DNA from: Odontesthes bonariensis
Lineage: Eukaryota; Chordata; Actinopteri; Atheriniformes; Atherinopsidae
NCBI RefSeq assembly: GCF_027942865.1
Contig: NC_134528.1
Coordinates: forward strand, 29,645,232 to 29,709,231
Direction: 5' to 3'
Length of the DNA: 64,000 bases
Part shown: piece after piece, positions 36,401 through 46,829 of the stretch
Numbering within the stretch: the stretch's first letter is position 1
Layout: each line of letters opens with the position of its first letter
The notes under the pieces: model-generated
What the model saw: only the letters and a program-made list of their open reading frames with translations
Databases searched by the model: none
What the model was told of the DNA's origin: nothing
Position numbers and translations under genes: made by a program

Positions 36401-38233
36401 TACAGCCTGTCTCAGGGTTCCAGGGCCAGGACGCAGTCGTCAGACGTCAATGAAGCCTTGTATAGTCTGGACAGGGTTCTCCAGGGTAAGTCTGCAGCAT
36501 AAAGGCATGGAGGCTCCGGAAGTATTTGCTGACTTTGCCGCGTAATGCAGCCCTCCTCAACATTCGACATTTTCTTTCCTGCTTCATTGAGGGTCTGACT
36601 CTTTGTCTCTGTTTCTTACTGCTGTTTACATTGCTGCCTCAAACATGTTGCAATAAACACCCATCTCTCAAAAGGTTTTTGGTATATGTTCAGCGGGATT
36701 AAATAATATGACAGCCCAAGTCTTTACTTCTGCGTGCTCCTCATGATCCTCCAGAGTTTAAAGAACAGCACGGCGCACATCTCCCAGCTTTCTCACTCGT
36801 GTCTCTCTGTCTCAGATGCTCGATTCTCTCCCGGAGTGCCGGAAACCCCCAGCAGACTGGTGTTTTCTGCTCTGGGACCAACTGCTCTCAAAGTCAGCTG
36901 GCAGGAGCCCCACTGTGAGAAAGACATCCTGGGCTACTGTGTTCTTTACCAGCTGCTCAACGGAGGTACGAACGAAGAGGAAAATGGCATCAGTCTGTTG
37001 TTCGTGTCTTTTTTTTCATATCGAGTGTCCGTTATCCCAACTCTGTTCTCCTGCAGCTGAGACCAAGCGCATCGATGTGACAAACCCAGCAGAGAACTCT
37101 GTGATCATCCACGACCTGCTGCCCAACCACTCCTACCTGTTTAAGGTGAAGGCTCAGAGCCAGGAGGGCTGGGGCCCGGAGAGAGAGGGAGTCATCACCA
37201 TCGAGTCCGCCGTGGACCCCAAGAGTCCCCTCAGCCCCATGCCAGGTGCTGACTCTCCCCATTCTTATTAAACACAGACACCATGATGTTTTTTTCGCGC
37301 AGTCCCTAAAATTAAAGTGCGTCTGTCCTCGTTGTGTTTCCTGTCCCGTCCGTGTCCAGGCTCGCCGTTCACCCTGAGCACCCCCAGTGCTCCGGGCCCT
37401 CTGGTGTTCACCGCTCTGAGCCCCGACTCCCTGCAGCTCAGCTGGGAGAAACCTCGCAAACCCAACGGAGACATCCTGGGCTACATAGTCACCTGCGAAC
37501 AGCTCCACGGAGGAGGTGAGGCCTCCTGGGAAAGAAGAGGCACAAACGCTGGTGTGTGTCTTGCGTTTTGTTGCAGTTTCATCAGAATCATTTCTGTTTT
37601 CCCCCAGGTGATGTGCGCTCCTTCCAGGTGAACGGCGACAGCGCCGAGACCAGTTTGACCGTTCCAAACCTGACTGAGAACGTTCCGTATAAGTTCAAGG
37701 TTCAGGCTCGGACCACGCAGGGCTTCGGTCCAGAGAGGGAGGGCATCATCACCATCGAGTCCCAGGATGGAGGTGAGCCAACAAACTGGCATCCCCACCC
37801 GACACCTAAAACCATCGCAGATTCCAGGATTATTCAGGAACACTCTCAGCGTTCTGATCACCCTCTCAGATTTCTCAACCATATTCCTCCCTCCTTGCTC
37901 TATGCAGGCGCCTTATCTCAGTACAACAGCCAATCACTGACGAGGAGGGACGTGTTCCTCATGCCAACAGAAGTCACCACGCAGACCAACGTCTCCCACA
38001 CCATGCTCAACGACCCTTACTTCTCAGGTACAAAGAAAAAGGTTTCATTTCCACAACCCTTCCAATCAGACACGCCGACTCATCCAAACGTTTCTCTGAC
38101 AGACGGGATGACGACGACCACACAGCACACAGAGAGCGGCAGCATGGTGACCCGTCAGATCACCAGGGAGGTGGTTCAGAGGAGCGTCATGGGAGGCTCC
38201 ACCGTCACCAAGAAGATGTTTTATGAGACCTAA
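21496..38233 (+). CDS. itgb4: Integrin beta-4, complete, 42 coding exons
   Basis: Integrin beta-4 pairs with alpha-6 as the laminin receptor of hemidesmosomes and binds plectin through its long tail. Exon lengths keep phase throughout and sum to 1,991 codons. Parts in order: signal peptide (first ~25); PSI Cys-rich segment (exon 21990-22072); beta-I domain with MIDAS D136-x-S-x-S (exons 22497-25559); Cys-rich EGF modules (26657-28235); one membrane helix (28704-28822) followed by a CWKYCACC-type juxtamembrane Cys cluster; Calx-beta (30343-30858); a second Calx-beta-like exon (30955-31272); FNIII-1 and -2 (31378-32622); connecting segment (32715-36485); FNIII-3 and -4 (36816-37772); C-tail to TAA 38231-38233. 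Start chosen because ATG at 21496 opens a typical signal peptide after an acceptor. Longer than human isoforms (about 1,750-1,875). Exon 29673-29696 is only 24 nt. Introns carry two MITEs and a SINE. Confidence 0.97.
23617..24286. repeat. Palindromic TTAA-type MITE (copy B)
   Basis: A foldback element of 670 bp with arms of about 300 bp. It is bordered by TTAA at 23617-23620 and 24283-24286 and has the terminal motif AGGRATAGTT and its complement. The right arm closely matches copy A at 1-346. It lies in the itgb4 intron between exons 22979-23150 and 24893-25156. It has no transposase. Frames of 70-145 codons inside are chance frames. Confidence 0.85.
26027..26376 (+). mobile_element. V-SINE-like tRNA-derived SINE
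   Basis: The stretch has a box-B-like GGTTCAACACC at 26059-26069. A widespread fish SINE body follows with GTTTGCATGTTCTCCCC (from about 26093), CTCCGGCTTCCTCCCACTG and GGGATAGGCTCCAGCCCACC (about 26313-26332), ending in an ATGGATGGA-type tail. It lies in the itgb4 intron between exons 25437-25559 and 26657-26824. The name V-SINE is a resemblance from memory; no database comparison was made. Confidence 0.7.
26619..26638. repeat. (GT)n microsatellite before itgb4 exon 10
   Basis: About ten GT units occur 18 bases upstream of the acceptor at 26655-26656. They form part of an atypical, GT-rich polypyrimidine region for this exon. Confidence 0.9.
34472..34563. repeat. Perfect-looking hairpin, about 37-bp arms
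   Basis: The left arm starts GTACGGAGC, runs through CTGGTGCCACCAGGAG and ends in an A-run. After a 15-base loop the right arm mirrors it: T-run, CTCCTGGTGGCACCAG, GCTCCGTAC. Arms differ by one inserted base. It lies in the itgb4 intron 33705-35608. No terminal duplication is obvious. It could be an inverted local duplication or a small foldback element. Confidence 0.8.
34733..35347. repeat. Palindromic TTAA-type MITE (copy C)
   Basis: The third copy of the foldback family, 615 bp, is bordered by TTAA at 34733-34736 and 35344-35347. Both arms match the corresponding arms of copies A and B with scattered substitutions. The right arm carries a small deletion in the middle. It lies in the itgb4 intron 33705-35608. 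Confidence 0.85.
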
Positions 38234-39300
38234 GATTCCTTTTTCTTTTAACTGCACCCATTTAGTGTCTGAATTTCCAACACAGTGAGGAATCCTGCTC
38301 AGAATCTCTTTTAAAAAGAACCCGCTTCAGAGAGCTGCCCCGCCGCAGAGTTTGGCTTTATATTTGTGTGTGTGTGGGGGGAGATTCTATTACACCTTTC
38401 ACAGTCAGCACCGCTCCTGACACTGAGCTCCTGCATGTAATACTCCACTCCCTCTGTTGGTCCAGATCTGCTAACACACACCAGGCGTTTCAGTAATCCA
38501 AAGCGACCTCTCTGTCCTCCACCGGCCTTTAATCTGTTTAGATTATTTCTGGTTAAACTTAAACGAGTATCATCTTATTTCACTTGCCCGCAAACGTTTT
38601 ATCATTCATTTGTCTCCAAAAAAGCTTCAAACGGTTCTCTTTTTTTATGTACCCAAACGGTTCCCTCTGGAATGATCAGGTGTCACGGTGGTGTATTTGG
38701 AACTTCTGTGCATAGATTTGCATTATATTATATTATATTTGTCTTTTTCTTTGAGATTTTTGACTTTTGCAAACTCCCACTGGATCCAAACGCAAACACT
38801 GTGCTACGTCTGCAAACACTACGCCGTGCGTTTCCATCCACATATCTCCCGCTGACGGCCGCTTAGAACACAAATAATCAAAAATCCATGACACGTAGCC
38901 GGCTTCTGTTTGCTTTCAGAGGATGTCAACACTGCCGTCAGGTCGGTCCTCTCTCCGTATTCCGTCAGCATTTCAAGCCCATCGACATTTAAACAGAATG
39001 ATGTGTTGGAGAAATGGTGTGTAAAGACAGAAAGATTGTATTTGCTTCTAATGCAACTCCTACTGTATTTTGCTTTTCTATGTCGTTTAAAATGGTTCAA
39101 GACATCTTATTTTAAAAGAAATCTTAGTAGAAAATCGAGACCTTGATAAATTTCACCAAAACACCGAAAGTATCCGTGTACTTCTCATCAATACAAATCC
39201 TTCACTTTGTAGCAGTGTAGCATTCTTTTTGTACATCCTTTCTATTGCACTTAATAAAGATTTATAATTAAAAATGATTATGAGTTCATTTATAAATGAT
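38234..39300 (+). other. itgb4 3' UTR with polyadenylation signal
   Basis: Non-coding sequence after the itgb4 stop. AATAAA at 39253-39258 is the likely polyadenylation signal, giving a 3' UTR of about 1.04 kb. A GT-rich tract lies at about 38363-38378. The small open frames here (for example 38672-38866) show no family. Confidence 0.7.
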
Positions 39301-39925
39301 GTGTGATCACTGAGGACAAAACAGAAGATTAAGAGTTTATTCATTTTGGGGAGAAAGAAACCATCTTTATGTTGTGCACAGATACAAAGCACAGCCGCAG
39401 AAACAAGCCCATGCCCAGCAGCTTGAGGCAAAGCATCACACACAGTTTGAGGGATTAACTGTTCACATGCGTCAGTTCAGTCTGAGATTATCTGCGCTGA
39501 GACTAGAAGTAGCTGGTCAACCTTCCTTCCATGGAGCCTTTACGCTATAACTTTCAAGCTCTATAAGAGGGAATGAAAAACCTTCACGTGGAGCATGAAA
39601 CTCTAGCAGTTTCTTTTGGTTTTGACGGGTTTTCTCTAAATCCTCCACAGACAAACCTCAAAGGACAATGTGGAAAAACAAGGCTGATTGAGGTTTTCCT
39701 CTGACGCTATGATATATCAACCTCCAAAAATACAAATGTTAAAACGCTGTATGTCTCCATGAAGGCAGAGTAACGGAGAGTGTAAATGCAGAAGTGTGGC
39801 GGGTCCTGTTCCTAATCTCACCCGTCACCTCACAGCCAGGCTCAGAGCCGACACACAGGATCCAAGTTCACCCAAACTGAGTGTGGGCCGCTGTGGATCA
39901 GGAGCACTCAGGAGCGCTGAGCAGT
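39301..39925 (-). other. 3' UTR of the SPRY-domain gene
   Basis: Minus-strand AATAAA (TTTATT at 39336-39341 on the plus strand) is the likely polyadenylation signal of the gene whose stop codon is at 39926-39928. The UTR is about 600 bases. Its end nearly meets the end of itgb4 from the other strand. Confidence 0.65.
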
Positions 39926-42900
39926 TCAGTTCCACAGGCAGGGCCCGGGGCAGAGGCACGGCTGCCTGACGCCCGCCGCCCTGATCACCAGGTCTCTGAC
40001 CACCTCCACAGTCCCAAACACTGGGTACAGTTCCTCTGTGAAATTCTCATTGTAGGTGTAGAGATGTGAGCGCTTTTCCACATCGTAGAAGGACAGCTGG
40101 CCCTCCTCATAGTCCAGACACACCCCGACCTTCCGGGGCACCAGGCTCCGGGGTAAGGGGGTCGTGGGCACCGTCAGGGCTTTCAGATCTGTGCCTCTCT
40201 CCAGACGGAGAGTCAGGTAGCCCGTCTCTGTGTTCAGTGAGCGGAAGCCCTGCCTCACGGCAGAAGCTTTAGCCACGCCCAGCCGCCAATCCCGCTCGCC
40301 CACCTCCACCTCCCAGTAGTGGCGTCCGGAGCTGAATCCCTCCTGGCCCACGGCACACCACCAGCCGTCGAAGCGCTGCGGGCCCTGCGGGATGTCGCGG
40401 CGCTCCAGGCCGCAGCGCATGCGCTTTTCATCACTGGAGATGAGCAGGTCTCGGTTAGCGCTTTCTGAGTCCAGGGTGACCTCCTCTGTGGAGCAGATGC
40501 AGCCATTAAAATAACTACACACTCAAACCTGCAATATGACAACCAACATACAGGATTTCTCATACCTGCTGCATCACAAATCCAGTTCCACACTGTATAA
40601 GAAAGAGACACTCGTTAAAGGCATGGTAGGTAATCCTGTTCAGAAACACATTTTGTAATACTGGGTGAAATGGTCCGTCTATCCTGAGAGAAATCTACAC
40701 AAGATGTATTTAGAAAAAGGGACGAAAATAATCAGACCTCTGTGGCAGCTGCAGGACTGAGAAAAAGCTGACCAATCCGAGATCAGCGTCCCGCTGATCT
40801 CGGATTGGTCGCCTACAAAAAACCAATCAGATGCCTCTGCTTTCTGCCTACGCCCCCCTCTGCCGGCTCCCTGCTCCATGTGCGCATGCGGTTCCACCGG
40901 CTTTGGATGAAGCACTGACGGAATGGGGAGGGGGGGGTGGAGCTTAGAGGAGTGGACACTTTCGAATCTTGCTAGCTCTCTTGCTAGCTCTCTAGGATTA
41001 CCTACCATAGCTTTAAAGCTTCTTTAATTTACATATCAGTGACTGCTTAAAACATGACCCGAACAGGAAGAGACATAAATTCTGAGTTATTACGCTACAC
41101 AGTCTACAGTAAATGCTAAATTTGATATCAGCAGCAATTTTCTGAAAACTCCTGGAAGGTTTAGCTGTAGCAACATCCCACATGGTCTGCTTGGGAGACA
41201 GAAATGAACTGGTTCGCTGCTCTCGCTCGGTAAGACGAATGTTTCCCCCAATTCCCCCAAGTAAGCAAGACCTTCCCTAAGAAAAGACGTCATCTGGTAG
41301 GAAGTTCACCTTCCTCTGAAATCTGGTGAAGGATTTTTGAAAAGAATCTGATCCATCAGATCTTGGTTGTGAAAGTGTTTTTCTTTCCACGATAACCTTC
41401 ATGTGTATTTCTGAGATCTGAGAGACTCAGCCTCTTTGGGGTGCTCTTTCTAATCCCAACAACACTGTTCTGTTGCCAGTTAACAAGTCATTCAATCTAA
41501 AAGGGATTACGTTTTTCTGCCCCTTTACTTAGCGTTACTCATTTTAAAAGCAGTGCTTTCTGTTATTAGTTTTGCCGCCTGTGTTTGGCGGCTCCACGTT
41601 TCTTCTGCCTTCAGTTTTGACCTGCCGCTGATACACACACACCTGGCCAAAACTACGGCAGCCCAGCTCGGGTCCTGAACTGTTAACATGTCACACTGAA
41701 GGGAAACAAGTGCAGTTAGGCGATAGATTAAGTGTTGTGTCATGGAAAAGGGGCTTCATTGCATTTCCCAATGTCAAGATAAATAAGACAACCAGTGGAT
41801 CAACCTGCAGCTGAGTAACAATTTAACAGTCAGTACTTACCACTGTGGGGGATGTAACGGACTGCGTCTGAAAGAAGAAGATCAATACTATGATTACAAG
41901 GAGACAATCGAGTGTTTCATCCACAATCTGATAACTTTTATCTCCAGTAAATAATAACAGTCTCGTCTGGACTCACCGATCCTCTGGCTCCTCTGCTTTT
42001 TCACCAGCCACTGCTTGGTAACATCCTCCTACAAACACACACAGTGTAAACATAAAGCCGAAGCAGGCCAAGGTGAGTTAGACAATGAGATAAAGAGATT
42101 AGCATGGCCGGGCATCATGCAGCACACTCCAGAGAGTGCCTTCCTACAGAATCTCACCGCCACTGACCCTGGGGGCATCATGCAAATGACACAAAACTTG
42201 CTTTTAACTTCAAGTTAAATACCAGCGCTGCTTATCCCGACATTAGCTGAGAACATGAACCTGCTTCCTACTGGAAGAAGTGGAAGATTTGACACGAATA
42301 TTTGGAAACACATCCAGACCTTTGTGGGGCTATCTGCATTCAGCACAGCCAGCACGATGAGCTCCATGGCTGGGAGCAGGTTGGGCAAGCGGCCCCTCTT
42401 CCACTGGAACTCCAGGTCGTCCAGCATCATGAGGACAGGCTCGCCTGGCCACACGGGGGGCTGGAGGGGGCCGGGCGGGCACACACAGTCAACACTGTTA
42501 GGATTAAAGTGTTCCCTCTAACTTGCGATCACATCCCCATCACACTCTGAGTATGACAGGATGACTGCCAAGGGCAAGGTTTAGCTTAATCATCTTTATC
42601 AGACACAAGGATGGAACTGGGTCAGACTGTAATCACCAACCAGTTAGCCTCAACTTCCAGCCTCGTATATTCACCTGAGCTCTGCATTTAATCTGCCGCG
42701 CCCAGTCCAGGATGACCCTTTTGTGAGGCCCCATGTCATACTCTCCCCCTGACTCCAGCATGCAAAGAAGGTGTCCCTTCCAGTCCCTCTTCTCTGGCTT
42801 CTCATACTGGTAGTCAGACGGCATGATCTTGTGCTGGGTATGAAATGGAGATTTTTAAGAACAATCCAGAGAACATGTTCTTTTTTCTGTCATCCTGGCT

Positions 42901-43373
42901 AAAAAGAGAAATATGGCACTTTTTTGTTTTTTTGTACCTGTACTCTTTTCTCCAGCACGGCAGCCCAGTCCACAATGAAGTCCCGACACACGCTGGCTGG
43001 CCAGATGTCCTCGCACGTCCAGATGTGGGCGAGGACGTTTGATCTCTATGATGTGACGAGATACAAATGATTTCTGCGACTCAAAGTGATGGAACTGAAA
43101 AAGAGAGAAGAGCTCACCTGGCAAATTCTGTTAAGTTCTCTGGCAAGTTCCATGATAAACAACTGACTTTCCACCAGGGGCTCCGTCTTTTCATGTTTCA
43201 CTCTCCTACGAGACTCCTGCATAAGAAACCCAAGGTAAGAGGAAAGAAAACATTTTGTGTACACATTCAGCTATTTGAGTCCAATCAGCGGTGGGAGCAG
43301 GGTCGCGCACCTTGAGCCTGATCTTCAGCTTTTTGGCCGGCTCGATTAGAAACTGCAGGCAGTCTTTCATCAT
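39926..43373 (-). CDS. PRY/SPRY (B30.2) protein with unrecognised N-terminal region
   Basis: Nine coding exons on the minus strand: 43373-43311, 43216-43118, 43045-42938, 42833-42675, 42460-42320, 42028-41977, 41867-41841, 40592-40566 and 40485-39926. They total 412 codons in one frame, each with AG acceptor and GT donor. Start is the ATG pair at 43373-43368. The last exon encodes a B30.2 domain (residues about 226-400): PRY start EEVTLDSESANRDL, then GRHYWEVEVGERDWRLGVA, VGVCLDYEEGQLSFYD and YPVFG. The domain typically binds protein partners, as in TRIM and butyrophilin families. The two 27-nt exons before it resemble the short linker exons of TRIM genes. The first 220 residues are helical and charged (for example LAHIWTCEDIWPASVCRDF, RVILDWARQIKCRAQ) and show no RING, B-box or coiled coil that I can see. 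I do not recognise this half. Gene model firm, function unknown. Confidence 0.85.
40615..41016. repeat. TTAA-flanked MITE with inner hairpin
   Basis: Inverted termini AGGCATGGTAGGTAATCCT (left) and AGGATTACCTACCATAGCT (right) are flanked by TTAA at 40615-40618 and 41013-41016. Length about 400 bp, with no open frame. A perfect 19-bp hairpin with a 3-base loop lies at 40770-40810 (arm GACCAATCCGAGATCAGCG). It lies in an intron of the SPRY gene. It belongs to a different family from copies A-C but has the same flank type. Confidence 0.75.
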
Positions 43374-43402
43374 GCTGGCTGCTGGAGAGGAAGGCCGATG
43401 CC

Positions 43403-43662
43403 CTGTGGTATGATAATAAAAACGCTTTAGTAGGCTGGCACTCATTCTGTCAAGAGCCGGAGCCCAACTGCAGCTGAGTCGCAAATCGATGAGGGAGCAC
43501 AAATCGCACAATTTATGTGAGGTGGCAAAAAGCTGTGCGCGTGTGCGTGAAGAGAGGAGCTCTGCAGAACTTTCATCACGGCTCTGCACTCAAGGCCCAC
43601 AGAGAGCTCGTTAGCGGGCACTCTGAGCTGTCCTTACATGGGGGGGGAGGAGAGGACACAAC

Positions 43663-43694
<32 letters not shown>

Positions 43695-45084
43695 AGACCA
43701 CAGAGTGGATGGCAAACAATTGCAGAAACAAACAGAAAAAGAAAATTGCACAGTAACAGGATTTCCTGACGCGTGTGGGTCGATGCAGCTTGATCATGGA
43801 CTTAAAACTGCAAGTTTATTCCCCTGGAGCTGTGAGACAGCAGTGCAGAGGATTTCTGAAAGGGTGCGGGGGATTGTTGGACCAACTCGCTGTTGATTCA
43901 GCAGTCAGTCCGCCCCTGCACGCCAGTTCAGTGCACTGAGGGGATTTGCTGTGCTTTCTGTGATGTAGGGGTGGCAGCTGAGCCAAAAGATGCTAGCTGG
44001 ACCTGACTCTCCAAGCATTGAAGGGCATAAGGGTGGGGGGGGGGCTTTGCATCCAGAACTGAAAATTCACATGTTAGCAAGAAATATCTGACTTATTCGT
44101 AAGGATGTGGGATTTTTCTATTAAAATATAAATACTAAGATCACAAGCTTATTTTACACAAGCCAACTGGAGCCAACTATCAACTTCAAAATACATGCTG
44201 AAGTAGTTACAATGCTGGTCAAATTGCAATACATTTCAGAGGGGGGGGGGGGGGGGGGGGTATCCTACTTTATTGGCTTGTCTGTCAAGCTGTGCAATAG
44301 TGATAAATCATTGTCTGACTCTTGGTTAGATACTGCGTTTATCCCTGGTAGTGGAGGCCGAGCAGAGGAGCAGGAAGATTAGAGGAAATCCAGGATTACC
44401 GCCGGTGCCACTGCAGTACAAACACAAGTTGTGACTTTCTATATTGGGAATGACGATACGTCCTGCAAGTTTGTATCAAAGCAAGCGGGCGATAAAACAC
44501 AGCTCAAATCAGCCGTTTCTAATGTAAATGGTGCAAATGAAGGCGAACAAATGCCCTGACGAGCGTGAGGGTACGTTTGCAGAAAAGCATCAACTGAACC
44601 AACAAGGAGTAAATTAGCCTCATCTCAATTACCGGGCACAGCCAGCTGTCTGGCTGGATATGTGCATGTAGAGGTGGAAAATAATTCATCCCGACCTTGT
44701 AATAGGAGAATTCCCCGTTCTTCTGATAACTCTGCGCGTCTCCTCAGTGATGTTTTCACCGAACTCGGGCTAATTTATCGCTCCGCCATCGCTCACAGAC
44801 AAACTGCTTCATCCACTCAGCCACAACTGCGGCACGAGAGACAGAGCGCGCGCTCTTATCCTCCACCGCCTCCACCGCGCGGCAGTTTGGAAGGACGTCC
44901 ACTAGAGGCCGCCATTTTACACGAGTTAAAAGGAGAAACTGCATGGCCGAAATCTTAGTAAACTTAAAGTTTACTGTTCTTCTGTGAACTGTATAAGTTT
45001 AGGAATAACCTTACCAATCCCAGAGTAGATAAGGAGCAGTACTGCCATTATTCGTTCACTATGTCATGCTCACATGTTCGCAGG
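43403..45084 (-). promoter_or_regulatory. Upstream region of the SPRY gene, candidate promoter
   Basis: The first coding exon has an acceptor at 43403, so a non-coding first exon lies further up. A YY1-like AAAATGGCGGC (minus strand, about 44909-44919) next to a CCACTAGAGGCC stretch marks a candidate promoter around 44800-44930. GAGTTCG before GTGAAAAC near 44760 is a possible donor. Simple repeats are (CA)n at 43664-43694 and a G-run at about 44241-44261. No other gene is seen. The promoter assignment is inference. Confidence 0.4.
43664..43694. repeat. (CA)n microsatellite
   Basis: About 14 CA units, possibly polymorphic. Confidence 0.95.
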
Positions 45085-45464
45085 TGTTAAGCAGGGTTGC
45101 CAACTCTCACGCATCTGCCGTGACACTCACTCTTTCCGACTTAGTGTCACGCTCTCACACTTAACAAAGAAATCTCACGCTCGATCATTTTTTCTTTCTG
45201 TGTTGATTTTTTTCACTCTCGTTCTATAATTTCCGAATGCTTAAACTCATGATTGGACCACAGCAGAGTGTCTAATCCCTCTCTGATTGTTGATTCGCTG
45301 GAAACGGCTTGTCATTACGTCAGTCGGTACGTCAGTGACGTCGGTCTGTCAAGGCGAAATCTGATTGGTAACGCAGCGCTGTCTCACTACAGCAATGTAG
45401 TGTTATCACAGCCAATATAACTAACGAAAGTTACGTATGTAACTACGGTTCTATGAATCCTGGA

Positions 45465-45611
45465 TGACCGCCAGAGGCGGTGCTTTCAAGCACTGGATGA
45501 TACATCTTGCGCATGCGCAGGTCGAGTGTTAATACCAACAACGTCACTCGTGACCCCCTGCTGACCCCGGAGAGCCTATATACTTCCGGCAACATCAGCA
45601 GGTCAGTCCTT
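45465..45611 (+). repeat. DIRS inverted terminal repeat, 3' side
   Basis: These 147 bases are the exact reverse complement of 51467-51613, as read base by base. They start GACCGCCAGAGGCGG and end CAGTCCTT. Confidence 0.92.
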
Positions 45612-45656
45612 ACAGAATCTTCTCGCGAGTATACGAGGATTCTGAGTGACAGAACG

Positions 45657-45761
45657 CTCTGGCGGTCATCCAGGATTCATAGAACCGTAGTTACATACGT
45701 AACTTTCGTTCTATTTCATCCTTACTGACCGCCAGAGGCGGTGCTTTCAAGCACTGGATGA
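45657..45761. repeat. DIRS internal complementary region
   Basis: 45657-45710 is the exact reverse complement of the element's outer end 45423-45476 (54 bp). 45708-45761 is the exact reverse complement of the other outer end at about 51578-51631 (54 bp). The two blocks share the trinucleotide GTT at 45708-45710, matching the AAC at both element termini. This joined copy of both ends is the hallmark that templates circle formation in DIRS elements. Confidence 0.9.
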
Positions 45762-45803
45762 CTAATACCAGAAGAGTCACGAGGAATCCGGCACTTACTC
45801 ACT

Positions 45804-46829
45804 TTATTGAGAGGAAGCAGCAGAGTCGGGCAGCAGGACCACAGCCAACGGGTTGGGAGTGGCAACATTCACCTGATAGAACCTGGAGAAGGTACTCGGT
45901 GACGCCCATGACGCTGCCTCACAGATGTCTTCCAGGGGAACGCCCCGTAGGGCTGCCCATGAGGTCGAGACAGCTCTGGTGGAGTGGCAGCTCACCCCAG
46001 CTGGCTGGGGGCGCCCACTTCCCTCATATGCCTGGGTGATGGCGTCCACCACCCAGTGAGACAGTCGCTGTTTAGAGAGCGCACAGCCTCTCCGAGGGCC
46101 ACCGTAGCAGAGGAAGAGCTGGTCCGACTGCCTGATACCGGCAGTCGCGGCCACGTAGGCTCTCAGAGCCCGCACAGGGCACAGTAGGCGTAACCTGTCC
46201 TCCCCCTCCGGGGGAACAAACTGTGCCAGGTGGATAGGTCTGTTGAGGTTAGATGAAGACAGCACCTTCGGGAGAAAAGCGGGGTTCGGCCACAGGGAAA
46301 CCCCTGAGCCATCCGAGTTCCACCTCATGCAGGAGTCGCTCACCGACAGAGCATGCAGCTCCCCGACGCGCTTCGCTGACGCGATAGCGAGTAGAAAGGC
46401 GGTCTTAGCGGAGACCCACCTCAGCCCTGCCTGAGCAAGGGGTTCAAAGGGAGGCGCGCACAGGGCGCCGAGCACCAGGTGCAGATCCCATGGTCGGGTG
46501 CGCCGCACTCGTGGGGGGCGCAGCCGCCGCGCACCTTTCAGGAAAAGGGACACCAACCTGTGGCTTCCCACCGTGCCGTTATCCACTCGAGCATGCCGAG
46601 AGGAAATGGCCGCCACATACACCCTCAGGGTAGCAGGGGACCGGCCGTCATCCAGGAGTGACTGGAGGAACTCCAGAATCCTAGGGACAGGACAGTGCAC
46701 AGGGTCCTCACCCCTGTCCAAGCACCATGTAGTGAACAGCCGCCACCTCTGTTCATAAAGCGCCCGGGTAGAAGGCGCCCTCGCGTTTAGGATGGTATGG
46801 TAGACCTCGCCAGAGCACTCAGTCAGCAT
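45804..46829 (-). CDS. DIRS tyrosine recombinase (ORF3)
   Basis: This 341-residue phage-integrase-like recombinase would integrate the circular DNA intermediate. The ATG at 46829-46827 overlaps the stop of the RT frame (46825-46823), an ATGCTGA-type overlap. An N-terminal SAM-like core-binding region begins with LNARAPSTRALYEQRW and PATLRVYVAAISS. The catalytic part includes AKRVGELHALSV (first Arg box), the CHSTRAVSTSWA box (His-x-x-Arg) and the likely nucleophile Tyr in FSRFYQVNV near the C-terminus. The open frame continues upstream to 48659, but that portion is the RT region read in another frame. No stop or frameshift interrupts the domain. Confidence 0.9.
   Translation of the reverse strand: MLTECSGEVYHTILNARAPSTRALYEQRWRLFTTWCLDRGEDPVHCPVPRILEFLQSLLDDGRSPATLRVYVAAISSRHARVDNGTVGSHRLVSLFLKGARRLRPPRVRRTRPWDLHLVLGALCAPPFEPLAQAGLRWVSAKTAFLLAIASAKRVGELHALSVSDSCMRWNSDGSGVSLWPNPAFLPKVLSSSNLNRPIHLAQFVPPEGEDRLRLLCPVRALRAYVAATAGIRQSDQLFLCYGGPRRGCALSKQRLSHWVVDAITQAYEGSGRPQPAGVSCHSTRAVSTSWAALRGVPLEDICEAASWASPSTFSRFYQVNVATPNPLAVVLLPDSAASSQ

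Noticed and set aside
39926-43373. Naming the SPRY gene trim47 or trim65 because these lie in the human 17q25 region
   Set aside because: No RING, B-box or coiled coil is present in the phase-consistent model, and the order of neighbours does not match those loci.
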